DNA of 64,000 nt from Saprospiraceae bacterium (GTDB lineage Bacteria; Bacteroidota; Bacteroidia; Chitinophagales; Saprospiraceae), in contig JABDMH010000136.1 in the NCBI GenBank assembly GCA_013001595.1, forward strand, positions 20,255-84,254, written 5' to 3'. Under the pieces are notes generated by a model, which searched no databases, had not been told where the DNA came from, and was given only the letters and a program-made list of their open reading frames with translations. This document shows, one piece after another, positions 9,004 through 17,563 of the stretch (position 1 is its first letter; each line of letters begins with the position of its first letter). Made by a program: the position numbers and the translations under genes.

Positions 9004-11241
9004 ATGACGGAACAGAGCAACAGAAGACTCGCAGCAGTGATGTTTACCGATATTTTGGGCTATACGGGTATGGTCCAGGAAGACGAGCAGCTAGCCCTAC
9101 GTACCATGGCCACGCACGAGCGGCTGATAAAGGAGTACGTGCAGGCATATCATGGTCGAGTAATCAAATTTTACGGAGACGGTAGCTTAAGCATGTACGA
9201 AAGCGCTGTTGACGCTGTGCGATCTGCAATAGAAATCCAGAAGAGGCTGCGTCAGGCGAAGGTCCCAGTAAGAATTGGTATTCATTTGGGGGACGTCGTT
9301 CTTCGTGGTCAAGATATTTTTGGTAATGGTGTAAATATTGCTTCGCGTATTGAACAACAGGGAATCGCTGGTTCCATTCTAATATCGGATCGCGTGCAGC
9401 AGCAATTGACAAATCAGAAAGATTTGCGGACAAAGTATCTTGGCTGGTTTAAACTTAAAAATGTTAAAATTCGAGTTCCGATCTATGCCGTAGATGCAAC
9501 CGGCATTTTACTCCCCCCCAAACCAAATCTCTTCAAACGATGGCAGCAAACACAAAAATGGCCCTACTATGCGGGTCTTTTGATTCTTGGCTTGAGTGCC
9601 GTAGCACTTGTTCAGCAGGGTAAATTGAAATCTCTCCTGCATGGAGATCTGGATGATGTTTTCAGGGAGAGGAAAGAAGTCATAGCCGTTCCAGTTTTTG
9701 AAAATTTTACTGGAATTGATTCTCTAGACTTTATTGCAAAGATGGCTTCCCACTGGATCACCAAGGGCCTTTCTGATATCGGAGAATTGCCTGTTGTAAG
9801 TTATGAGTCTGTAGAAGATGAACGTCCTGTCAACATGGCATCGCTTTCCTCACTACAAAACTTTGGTCGCAGCACAGGCGCAGTAAACTTAGTGATGGGA
9901 TCATTTTCCAGAAGAGGAAGAGATTCATTAGAATTTAGCACCTTCGTTAAGAAGGCAAGTACGGGCGAGGTTGTGTCTCTTGACGTTCCTAATATCTATG
10001 TTTCGATGAATAATCCTTTGCCAGGGATTCATGCCATATTGAATCACCTCAGGGGATATTGGGCAAGTCGCAATCTACACCTTTCTTCAGTCCCCAGTTA
10101 CGGTGCCTACCGCAGTTTCATCGCAGCAAAGGCAGCTTGGAATAAGGACAGAGATCGGGCCGAAGAATATCTGCTTCTATCTATCCAGCAAGATTCTTCC
10201 TTTTTTGATTCCTACGATTTGTTGGCTACGCATTATACGAATGAGGGCAGATATGTAGAAGCCAAAGAGGCATTGGAGACCCTAAAAAGGAGTATCAATG
10301 GGTTGAGCGATCGTCAGAAATTGAAAGTGCAATTGCGAGAAGCTAGAATTTTCGGTGATAATGTAGATGCTTTTAGGTATAGTCTGGAAGAATATGCAGA
10401 AAATCCACAGGACTTATTTGCCAATACGGCTGCAATGGTTTTTGCACTGGAGTCTGTAAATGAGCCTGAGCAATGTCTGGAGATATTTGATAGAATTTCA
10501 TTAGATAGTTTGGATTTTGGATCATGTTCTTACTGTAATGAAAGAGTTCATTTGGGCTTACTTGCCCACTTGCGTTTGGATGATGTGGAAGAAGCTAAAG
10601 AAATTGCCACTTATTTTCCTGCTCGGCTCCCATCCCGAAAATATTTTGTAGGACTGATTAGGTTAGCTGCACGTGAAAGTGATACTCTACTGGTAAACCA
10701 AATCATTCAGAGGGCAAAGATTCAATTGGAGGATAAGACCAGCCATCGATATCTGTATTATTTGGCAGCAGAGTGTTTTCAATTATTAAATAATGAGGAA
10801 TTTGTTCATGTTTATGCGCAAAAGACAATTGATGCTTATGAACACAGGCCTGATCGCACAGTTGCCAGGGCATATTATTTGCTGGGTAAATACGAAAGAT
10901 CTATTCAATTCTTCGATGTATTGATCGCTCAGAATCCTGAGCACATTGCAAATATTGGACAAAGGGCTATTATTCAAGCGAGGCTAGGAAATCTGAAGGA
11001 TGCTGAACGGGCGATCTTAACGATGGAAGGTTTACGGGCTGAATTTCAATTTGGAGATGTACCATATCAGCAAGCCAGAGTTTATCTCAGTATGGGCAAG
11101 ACTGATCAGGCACTGCTAAAATTAGAGCAGGCCATTCAAGAAGGATGTCGTTTTTATTATTGGCTCTTCGAAAACGATCCAGATTTAATGACACTGTTTA
11201 GAAATCCACGATTTCAAGAAATTGTGCACCCATCGAGATAG
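9004..11241 (+). CDS. Class III adenylate/guanylate cyclase with membrane helix and TPR repeats
   Basis: The N-terminal 170 residues form a class III nucleotide cyclase catalytic domain. FTDILGYT supplies the first metal Asp, KFYGDGSL the second metal Asp and the substrate Lys, and RGQDIFGNGVNIASRIE the purine-selecting Asp plus the transition-state Asn and Arg. The Asp and the pattern favour ATP over GTP. A single transmembrane helix follows (YYAGLLILGLSAVALVQQ), placing the cyclase on the cytoplasmic side. Then comes a TolB/FlgO-like region (VFENFTGIDSLDFIAKMAS, NLVMGSFSRRGRDSL) and about 350 residues of TPR-like helices to the end. ATG at 9004 is preferred over the TTG three bases earlier. 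The gene stands alone, as expected for a one-protein cAMP signalling unit. Confidence 0.88.
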   Translation: MTEQSNRRLAAVMFTDILGYTGMVQEDEQLALRTMATHERLIKEYVQAYHGRVIKFYGDGSLSMYESAVDAVRSAIEIQKRLRQAKVPVRIGIHLGDVVLRGQDIFGNGVNIASRIEQQGIAGSILISDRVQQQLTNQKDLRTKYLGWFKLKNVKIRVPIYAVDATGILLPPKPNLFKRWQQTQKWPYYAGLLILGLSAVALVQQGKLKSLLHGDLDDVFRERKEVIAVPVFENFTGIDSLDFIAKMASHWITKGLSDIGELPVVSYESVEDERPVNMASLSSLQNFGRSTGAVNLVMGSFSRRGRDSLEFSTFVKKASTGEVVSLDVPNIYVSMNNPLPGIHAILNHLRGYWASRNLHLSSVPSYGAYRSFIAAKAAWNKDRDRAEEYLLLSIQQDSSFFDSYDLLATHYTNEGRYVEAKEALETLKRSINGLSDRQKLKVQLREARIFGDNVDAFRYSLEEYAENPQDLFANTAAMVFALESVNEPEQCLEIFDRISLDSLDFGSCSYCNERVHLGLLAHLRLDDVEEAKEIATYFPARLPSRKYFVGLIRLAARESDTLLVNQIIQRAKIQLEDKTSHRYLYYLAAECFQLLNNEEFVHVYAQKTIDAYEHRPDRTVARAYYLLGKYERSIQFFDVLIAQNPEHIANIGQRAIIQARLGNLKDAERAILTMEGLRAEFQFGDVPYQQARVYLSMGKTDQALLKLEQAIQEGCRFYYWLFENDPDLMTLFRNPRFQEIVHPSR

Positions 11242-11467
11242 CGTGTTTGCCTAAATACGATAGAATAAACTTTTTCTATGCGATGGTCTTGGTCAAGCAG
11301 ACTTCATGATTGTATTCTCTTCTTAGAAATTGGATAGGGCGAAAAAGGTCGGTGAACTTGGGGTACCTTTTTAGATCTCATCGACGGAAATAGATCGTCA
11401 GAACTATGCGGACTTTATTATGGTAGACGTTGTCTCCCATTTTTTACCTTTTACTAAATAGAGTTCC

Positions 11468-11850
11468 GTGGCCATTCTCGGTAGCCTTATGAAATCTTTT
11501 ACGGAAGTGTCCGCTAAGCTTCCGCTAGATGGACAAGACCCTGTGACTTCCCAAAGGATTCAACTTAAATCAATGCTGGATCGGGCATCTAATACTTTAT
11601 TTGGATTGTACTATGGGTTTAGTAAAATGGAACTATGCAGGAGCGGTGATGGGAATAACAGCAGAAATATCCAGACATCACATTGCCCGGTCATCCAGAT
11701 TATTTTGCTCTGAGCAGTGGAACTACCGGTAAGGAGAGTAAGCGTGTCCCCGTTACAGCAGATATGATAAAGAGCATTCGCAGTATTGGTGTCTCACTGC
11801 TACGAGATCTTGCCTCTTTGACTAGACGGACCAAGTACTTTAAACCCTGA
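11468..11850 (+). pseudogene. Truncated remnant of a GH3 auxin-responsive-promoter family protein
   Basis: GTG at 11468 begins AILGSLMKSFTEVSAKLPLD and RIQLKSMLDRASNTLFGLYY, the typical N-terminus of bacterial GH3-family acyl-adenylating proteins. The frame then degenerates. From about 11686 a different frame resumes with PGHPDYFALSSGTTGKESKR, which contains the family's ATP-binding SSGTTG signature, and continues VPVTADMIKSIRSIGVSLL before a stop at 11848-11850. About 40-50 residues are missing between the parts, and the remaining 350 or so C-terminal residues are absent, so this is a genuine deletion remnant and not a single sequencing slip. PhoH begins 79 bp downstream. Confidence 0.75.
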
Positions 11851-11928
11851 TACCCATCGTTGACAGTGTATTTATATATATTTGAAATTAATATATGTAC
11901 ATTGATCCATCAACAAGCTGATTCCGCC

Positions 11929-13251
11929 ATGAGAAAGACCTTCGTACTTGATACGTCCGTTCTATTGTTTGACCATAACGCCATTACAAATTTTGAAGAG
12001 CATGATATCATCATACCAATTATCGTCCTTGAAGAATTGGACCAATTCAAGATTGGAAACAACACACAAAATTTTGAGGCAAGAAGTGTTATTCGGCTAC
12101 TGGATAACTTATCTGAGGACCAAAGGCTTGACTCCTGGGTCTCACTGGGAGAAAAAAAGGGAAGATTGAAGATCCTTATGCACCATGGATCCTCTGCAGA
12201 CATGGAGGTAGACGCGGAATCCATTTTCGGATCCACCAAAAATGACCATCGCATTATCAATGTGGCACTACATATGATGGCAAAAGAGAGTCAGTCCATC
12301 ATATTGGTCACCAAGGACATAAACCTTCGCCTCAAGGCTAAAGCGTTAGGTCTGCAAGCAGAAGATTACAAGACAGGTAAGGTCGAAGACATGCTGCAAG
12401 TAGACAAACGCCTACCAACCATTGATGAGCTAGATGCAGAACTAATCAAGAACTTGTATCAGCATAGCAGTATTGATGAAGGGGGTATCCTCAAGGAAGC
12501 GAAAATTTCCAATGGCTACTATATTTTGAATAATTGTGCCCAGTCTGCACTGGTCAGGTATAATAGACGAACAGACCAACTAGAGCGTGTCGAAAAGAAA
12601 TATGCATTTGGTATAAAACCCAAAAATGCTGAGCAAACCTTTGCTATGGATGCATTGCTCAATAGCGACATACATTTGGTAGTTCTCCAAGGTGTAGCTG
12701 GCACCGGTAAAACGCTATTGGCTCTTGCTGCAGCCTTAGAACAGATGAAAAAGTATGATCAGATCATCTTGTCCAGGCCCATCGTTCCGCTATCCAATCG
12801 TGACATTGGATTTCTACCAGGTAATGCAGAGGATAAGATTTCACCATACATGCAGCCGTTGTGGGACAATCTTAAGTTTATCCGTTCCTTGTTCAGGAAG
12901 AATGAAAAGAGAGGCAAAATGCTGGAGGATATAGAACAATCTGGTCAATTGGAGATCACAGCCCTTACCTTCATCAGGGGAAGAAGCCTAAGCAATGCCA
13001 TGTTTATCATTGACGAGGCTCAGAATCTTACTCCACATGAAGTGAAGACCATCATAACCAGGGCAGGTGAAGGCACTAAGATCGTTTTTACGGGAGACAT
13101 CAATCAAATCGATACACCCTATATGGATGAGCAAAGTAACGGCCTTTCCTATCTCATTGATCGATTCAAGGGCAATGAGCTTTTTGCGCACATTAGATTA
13201 GAAAAAGGTGAACGATCAGAGCTGGCTAATCTCGCCACGGATCTTCTTTGA
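11929..13251 (+). CDS. PhoH family protein: PIN nuclease domain fused to PhoH ATPase
   Basis: The 440-residue protein has two domains. Residues 1-140 are a PIN-type nuclease domain with acidic residues in VLDTSVLLFD, IIVLEELDQF and ILVTKDINLRLKA. Residues 230-440 are a PhoH ATPase: VLQGVAGTGKTLLALAAALE is Walker A, LSRPIVPL is typical of PhoH, and AMFIIDEAQNLTPHEVKTI is Walker B. Family members of this PIN-PhoH type (PhoH2/YlaK class) are implicated in RNA unwinding and cleavage. ATG at 11929 (MRKTFVLDTS) is chosen because the PIN domain starts there. The open frame extends upstream to 11860 with an atypical leader. Confidence 0.92.
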   Translation: MRKTFVLDTSVLLFDHNAITNFEEHDIIIPIIVLEELDQFKIGNNTQNFEARSVIRLLDNLSEDQRLDSWVSLGEKKGRLKILMHHGSSADMEVDAESIFGSTKNDHRIINVALHMMAKESQSIILVTKDINLRLKAKALGLQAEDYKTGKVEDMLQVDKRLPTIDELDAELIKNLYQHSSIDEGGILKEAKISNGYYILNNCAQSALVRYNRRTDQLERVEKKYAFGIKPKNAEQTFAMDALLNSDIHLVVLQGVAGTGKTLLALAAALEQMKKYDQIILSRPIVPLSNRDIGFLPGNAEDKISPYMQPLWDNLKFIRSLFRKNEKRGKMLEDIEQSGQLEITALTFIRGRSLSNAMFIIDEAQNLTPHEVKTIITRAGEGTKIVFTGDINQIDTPYMDEQSNGLSYLIDRFKGNELFAHIRLEKGERSELANLATDLL

Positions 13252-13288
13252 AGCTATGAGGTTTTAGAGGGTCCCAAAGCTGCAAAAA

Positions 13289-13312
13289 AAAGGCTGTCAT
13301 ACGACAGCCTTT
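13289..13312 (-). terminator. Intrinsic terminator of the RNA-binding protein gene
   Basis: AAAGGCTGTC (13289-13298) pairs perfectly with GACAGCCTTT (13303-13312) around the loop ATAC. Read on the minus strand, the stem is followed by a run of T residues (the A tract at 13284-13290). It lies 27 bp past the stop of the RRM gene and 38 bp past the convergent PhoH stop. Confidence 0.85.
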
Positions 13313-13338
13313 GATTAAGCATTTTATAGGGGCCTATC

Positions 13339-13674
13339 CTAATATCTTCGATCGTAACGGCCACCGCCGCCGCCGCCACCGCCGCCATATCCGCCGCCAC
13401 CACCGCGGTTTCCACCACCGCGACTACGGTTTTCTCTTGGCTCAGCTTTCTTAACGACGATCGTTCTTCCATCAAATTCAGTGTCATTCAAAGAATTGAT
13501 GGCTTCTTGACCTTCATCATCGTTGGGCATTTCAACAAATCCAAATCCTTTTGACTTTCCGGTAAACTTGTCCATAATGATCTTGACAGAGTCTACAGCT
13601 CCGAAACGCTCGAACGCTTCCTGTAGCTCGCCTTCACGTGTGCTAAAATTCAATCTTGCAACAAAAATATTCAT
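13339..13674 (-). CDS. RRM RNA-binding protein with glycine-rich tail
   Basis: Residues 1-80 form a single RNA-recognition motif. RNP2 is IFVARLNF and RNP1 is KGFGFVEM, the latter carrying the aromatic side chains that stack on RNA bases. Residues 85-111 are a low-complexity tail rich in Gly, Arg and Tyr (RGGGNRGGGGG...GGRYDRRY), as in cold-responsive glycine-rich RNA-binding proteins of Bacteroidota and cyanobacteria. The length, 111 residues, is normal. The gene is monocistronic with a clear terminator. The long AT-rich leader (13675-13790) fits a cold-regulated 5' UTR, but no motif proves this. The CCGCCGCCA-type repeat seen in the DNA simply encodes the Gly tail. Confidence 0.93.
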   Translation of the reverse strand: MNIFVARLNFSTREGELQEAFERFGAVDSVKIIMDKFTGKSKGFGFVEMPNDDEGQEAINSLNDTEFDGRTIVVKKAEPRENRSRGGGNRGGGGGYGGGGGGGGGRYDRRY

Positions 13675-14205
13675 AATAAAAAATTAAATAAAGAAAAAAA
13701 CGTGAGTACCTAAGTGTAGCAAAATCAATCCTAGCAATTTACCCTACTAAACTGAAACGTAACTCAACTTGCAAACAAAGATACACTAAGAAAAGGTTCC
13801 TGTTGCCGTTTATATTTGAGAATTTGTAAAAAAAAGTATTGCGAAACTCAGTCATCTTGGGCTTTTCAGAGAGAAAAGCATTCACTTCCCCAGCCACTTA
13901 GGTACTTAATGTGGCATGCTGGCGGGAAAGTAAGTTGAAGCATTATAAATTAATGGTCTGAATGTCAGTTTTTTACATATTGCAAACGGCGTATGTATAA
14001 ATGATTCGATTGCTCAGATTAGCTCCAAATAGTGATCAACACCGCTGTTTTTTATAATTGACTTATTAGCCAGGACGCCGACTGGTGGAGCACTAACTCT
14101 CAATCTCTGTGACCCACAGCGCCATATGGCGTTTACGGCACGCCCCAAGTACAACATACCTGGTCGAAAAGATGTGCCTGATGACAGTGGGGTGACAGCC
14201 CGATG
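13675..14205. other. Intergenic stretch between RRM and msrA genes
   Basis: The first 120 bases are AT-rich and must hold the RRM gene promoter and leader. From about 13800 to 14205 I see no credible reading frame, RNA gene or strong hairpin. A GC-richer patch (about 14060-14205) near the end of msrA shows nothing recognisable on either strand. Confidence 0.5.
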
Positions 14206-14853
14206 TCAATGGCTGGAGTCTTTCAATAGTTCTGGATGCTTGGCTTGAAATCTCTTGAGACGCGGGATGGATACTGCCCTGATATACGGATTATTTGGGT
14301 GCTTGGCTTCATAGTCTTGATGATAATCCTCAGCCTCCCAAAATTGAGTTAGGGGACTGACTTCAGTAGTAATCTCTCCACTGAATGCTTTTCTTTCTTC
14401 GAGGTCCTTTATGAATTGCTCGATCTGACTTCGTTCACGTTGATTCTGATAAAAGATGGCCGATCGGTATTGCGGTCCTGCATCCGGCCCTTGACGATTT
14501 AGGGTAGTCGGATTATGAGAATCGAAGAAGACAGTAAGCAGGGTTTGATAAGATACCTTAGTGGAGTCGTAGTATACTTCTACGGCTTCGGCATGTGATG
14601 TTGCTCCGCCGCTCACCTGTTCATAGGTGGGATTCTTGCGGGTGCCTCCGGCATAACCTGAAATTACTTCGCCGACTCCCTCTACACTTTCAAACACGGC
14701 CTCAACACACCAAAAGCAGCCGCTAGCAAAATAGGCTTTCTGTAATCCAGCAGTCTGTTTTTGTTCTATTGTTCGAGGTTTTGAAGCAGTCTCCAAACAG
14801 GTACTTGCTGAAGTGAGACCAAGTAGGGATACGATTGCCAAGAGATATCTCAT
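14206..14853 (-). CDS. msrA: Peptide-methionine (S)-S-oxide reductase, exported
   Basis: MsrA reduces the S form of methionine sulfoxide in proteins. The signature GCFWC gives the catalytic Cys46 and is followed by the conserved VEAVFESVEGV, SGYAGGTRKNPTYEQVSGG and HAEAVEVYYD. The later FFDSHNPTTLNRQGPDAGPQ and EDYHQDYEAKHPNNPY segments complete the family. The first 20 residues (MRYLLAIVSLLGLTSASTC) form a signal peptide, so the enzyme probably works in the periplasm. A lipobox is not convincing. The protein is 215 residues, with no MsrB domain or neighbour. Confidence 0.95.
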   Translation of the reverse strand: MRYLLAIVSLLGLTSASTCLETASKPRTIEQKQTAGLQKAYFASGCFWCVEAVFESVEGVGEVISGYAGGTRKNPTYEQVSGGATSHAEAVEVYYDSTKVSYQTLLTVFFDSHNPTTLNRQGPDAGPQYRSAIFYQNQRERSQIEQFIKDLEERKAFSGEITTEVSPLTQFWEAEDYHQDYEAKHPNNPYIRAVSIPRLKRFQAKHPELLKDSSH

Positions 14854-15395
14854 AGTGGTGATTTATAATTATGAAAACGAAAGTACGATAAGATAGTTCA
14901 ACCTATAGAATGGTGCCCTTAGGACCGCATTCAGGAGGTAATCACCAAGAACTGACCAATTGAGTATCACAATCCACGGGTAGTACGAAGTGCAGATTTA
15001 ATCCTCCGGAAGTTTTCAACTTCTTCTAGTTCAACAAGGGAACGAATTGTAAAGGACATGTAGGAATCTGCATACCATCTGTTAGGCCAAATGGATGATC
15101 CACGACGGCCGTAACTTCTAATTTGAACTGCTTGAATGCATTTGAATTGATGCAGATGGATTACACATTGCTCCTTTGTCACCAATTAAATGACCACTAA
15201 TTCGCTACCATTCTTTTCTCATAAAGTGTTGATTTAGAGCAAAATATTGATTTGTAAACGAATACAAGCGCTTACAAACATCTATAAATGTATGTAAGTA
15301 ATTAGGATACGAATAAAGCTTGCAAACGACCACATCTTTGTTTCGACATCGATGATCAAGTGTTTTAGCAATTATTAATTCAAAAAAATGTAATC
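14854..15395. other. Intergenic stretch upstream of ssb, with a doubtful small ORF
   Basis: A 72-codon minus-strand frame (14967-15185; contains MSFTIRSLVELEEVENFRRI) looks protein-like in its second half but has no known motif or partner, so it is recorded as doubtful. The rest (15186-15395) is AT-rich and should contain the ssb promoter. Imperfect short repeats of the type TACAAGCG/TACAAACA/TGTAAGTA occur at about 15263-15300 and may be incidental. Confidence 0.35.
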
Positions 15396-15755
15396 ATGAA
15401 AAATTTATCAAATTGTGTACAGCTGATTGGAAACCTAGGCAAGGACGTAGAAATCTTAGATGTAGGTAATGGAGGGAAGCTCGCCAAAGTTAGCATTGCT
15501 ACGAGCGACTACTATTATAATAAGGAAGGTGAGAAAATCGAATCCACAGAATGGCACAATCTTGTTGCCTGGGGAAAGACAGCCGAACTTATGTCAAGCC
15601 TCGCTTGTAAGGGATCTCAACTGATGATTAGTGGTAAACTTACCAACCGCAGTTATGAGAATAAGGAAGGTGTGAAAAAATACGTTACCGAGGTTAAGGT
15701 CGACAATTTTCAGTTGTTGAGAAACGGTGCGGAGCGTACAAAAAATCCTTTTTAG
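15396..15755 (+). CDS. ssb: Single-stranded DNA-binding protein, short form
   Basis: The 119-residue protein is essentially one OB fold: NCVQLIGNLGKDVEIL, AKVSIATSDYYYNKEGEKIE, TEWHNLVAWGKTAELMSS and GSQLMISGKLTNRSYENKEG match bacterial SSB closely. Unlike housekeeping SSB it has almost no linker and no acidic tail. It ends ERTKNPF, keeping only the terminal Pro-Phe of the usual DDDIPF-like partner-binding tip. It may be a secondary SSB, such as one used under stress or for DNA uptake; this is inference. The gene is monocistronic and followed by a strong terminator. Confidence 0.92.
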   Translation: MKNLSNCVQLIGNLGKDVEILDVGNGGKLAKVSIATSDYYYNKEGEKIESTEWHNLVAWGKTAELMSSLACKGSQLMISGKLTNRSYENKEGVKKYVTEVKVDNFQLLRNGAERTKNPF

Positions 15756-15866
15756 CGCTTACTTTCTGAGCAGAGTGTTGATGTACAAGTAGCAAAATTG
15801 AGACTCAATCAACACCTTGCCTAGGTTATAATGGTTCATAATCCGTATTGACAGTGTGAATATTTG

Positions 15867-15900
15867 AAAGGGACATGGCAATGAGCCGTGTCCTTTTTTA
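15867..15900 (+). terminator. Intrinsic terminator after ssb
   Basis: GGACATGGC (15871-15879) pairs with GCCGTGTCC (15885-15893), with one G-U pair and the loop AATGA, extended by flanking A/T pairs and followed by a T6 tract. It lies 115 bp after the ssb stop and overlaps the longest possible N-terminus of the next gene, which supports the downstream ATG at 15941 for that gene. Confidence 0.85.
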
Positions 15901-15940
15901 TTTACGATGTCTATATTGCATCCATCATTATCAGAACACT

Positions 15941-17464
15941 ATGCCACCTAAACGACTTAGACTAGCATTGCACATTTTTGTATGGGCCTCCTTCATGATT
16001 CTTGCATGCCAATCAGAGCCAAAACTGGATCAAAATACTGTTGGAGAGGTCTTGATGGACACTATCGGCCCCCTGTGTTTGCATCCTGACAATCCACACT
16101 ACTTCTTATATAAAGGTAAGGCCATGGCATTGATCACCTCAGCAGAGCACTATGGTGCCGTGATTAATGGCGCATTTGACTATATTACCTATCTGCAAAC
16201 ATTGAAAGCCGCAGGCATGAACTATACCCGAATTTTCGCGGGTACCTATTTTGAAATCCCTGGAGCTTTCAATATCCAGCACAATACCTTGGCCCCCTCT
16301 CCCGATGACCGCACGCTGCCGTGGACCACCATCCTAGATCCCACCCAGGGTCTCATTAGGTATGATCTGATTCGTTGGAATGATACCTACTTCAACCGAC
16401 TACATGATTTCATGAAACTTGCCGATACACTTGACATCATCGTTGAAGTGACTTTGTTTTCATCAATTTATTCAGAAGATACTTGGAGCCTTCTACCGGG
16501 CAATCCAAAGAATAACATCAATATCGATCACCCAATCTCCAAGATTCAAGCACATACCTTGGATAATGGAGAACTGCTCATTCACCAGGAGAATTTCGTC
16601 AGAAAGTTGGTTGAAGAATTGAATGAGTATGACCACTTCTTTTTCGAAATACAAAATGAACCCTGGTCCGATCATCCAACGACGGTTCTCAACACCGTGA
16701 ATAAGGAGGACTTGTTAGTTGATGAATGGCAACAACGCGTCGATTATGCTCGTGAATCAGCCCTAGCTTGGCAGGAGAAAATGGCTTCCATAATTGCCAA
16801 TGCAGAAGAAGATTTACCGAAGAAGCATCTGATAGCGCAGAACTATGCCAATTTCAAAGTTTCCATCCCTGAAGTCTCTTCCAATATTTCTATTTTGAAC
16901 TTTCACTATGCTTGGCCCGAGGCTGTCACTTGGAATTATAATTATGACAAAGTAATCGGTTATGATGAATCCGGTTTCGCTGGATCTTCTGATAAAGTCT
17001 ATAGACGACATGCATGGCAGTTTATGCTGAGTGGCGGTGGCCTATTCAATAATCTAGATTATTCCTTTTACGTCGGTGAGGAAGAAGGCAAAGGTAGCAA
17101 CGATGCGCCCGGTGGAGGCAGCGTAGAACTGCGGTTTCAGTTGAAAGTCTTGAGTGAATTTCTCCATGAATTTGACCTTGCATCCCTGGTTCCCAACAAC
17201 GACCTAGTTATTCGATCACCAGGCCTACAGACATTTACTATGTCTGACAATGCTGGAACGCATGCCATCTATGTTCGATCCCATGGAGTGGATTCCAGTT
17301 ATATTGATATTCAGGTGCACGTTAGTGAGTACGCTGTGCAATTTCTTGACCCAACTACTGGAAAGCAATCCGATGCATTAAAGATGGCATCTGAAAAGGG
17401 AATCCTTGAAGTGCCCGTAAGAATATCGGATAGTGAGTTGGCCCTTAAGATTACACCATTTTGA
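15941..17464 (+). CDS. Putative GH5-like (TIM-barrel) glycoside hydrolase lipoprotein
   Basis: A lipoprotein signal (MPPKRLRLALHIFVWASFMI then LAC) directs export. The body is a TIM-barrel glycosidase: CLHPDNPHYFLYKGKAMALI, GMNYTRIFAGTYFEIPG, the acid/base Glu in FFFEIQNEPW, and a likely nucleophile Glu in VIGYDESGFAG. A beta-rich C-terminal domain follows. The NEP motif and strand order fit clan GH-A, but the exact family is not recognised. ATG 15941 is chosen because the earlier in-frame start at 15875 lies inside the ssb terminator and would destroy the signal peptide. No SusCD-type transporter is nearby; the next gene is another lipoprotein hydrolase. Confidence 0.75.
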   Translation: MPPKRLRLALHIFVWASFMILACQSEPKLDQNTVGEVLMDTIGPLCLHPDNPHYFLYKGKAMALITSAEHYGAVINGAFDYITYLQTLKAAGMNYTRIFAGTYFEIPGAFNIQHNTLAPSPDDRTLPWTTILDPTQGLIRYDLIRWNDTYFNRLHDFMKLADTLDIIVEVTLFSSIYSEDTWSLLPGNPKNNINIDHPISKIQAHTLDNGELLIHQENFVRKLVEELNEYDHFFFEIQNEPWSDHPTTVLNTVNKEDLLVDEWQQRVDYARESALAWQEKMASIIANAEEDLPKKHLIAQNYANFKVSIPEVSSNISILNFHYAWPEAVTWNYNYDKVIGYDESGFAGSSDKVYRRHAWQFMLSGGGLFNNLDYSFYVGEEEGKGSNDAPGGGSVELRFQLKVLSEFLHEFDLASLVPNNDLVIRSPGLQTFTMSDNAGTHAIYVRSHGVDSSYIDIQVHVSEYAVQFLDPTTGKQSDALKMASEKGILEVPVRISDSELALKITPF

Positions 17465-17563
17465 GACGAGCTATGCACTAAAGTTGATGATAGCTTCGCA
17501 TGAAGATACTATCTGAGAGTGGTGAGGTTCTTATCTTTAACTGTCGAGAAAAAATAGCCTACT

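Noticed and set aside
13339..13430. GC-rich trinucleotide repeat (CCG/CCA type)
   Set aside because: It is the codon pattern of the Gly-rich tail of the RRM protein; the opposite-frame Ala-rich reading there is a shadow.
14967..15185. 72-codon minus-strand frame upstream of msrA
   Set aside because: Protein-like in part, but no motif, family or operon partner; not strong enough for a CDS call.
15875..15940. Earlier in-frame start of the GH5-like gene
   Set aside because: It lies in the ssb terminator and would hide a clear lipoprotein signal peptide.
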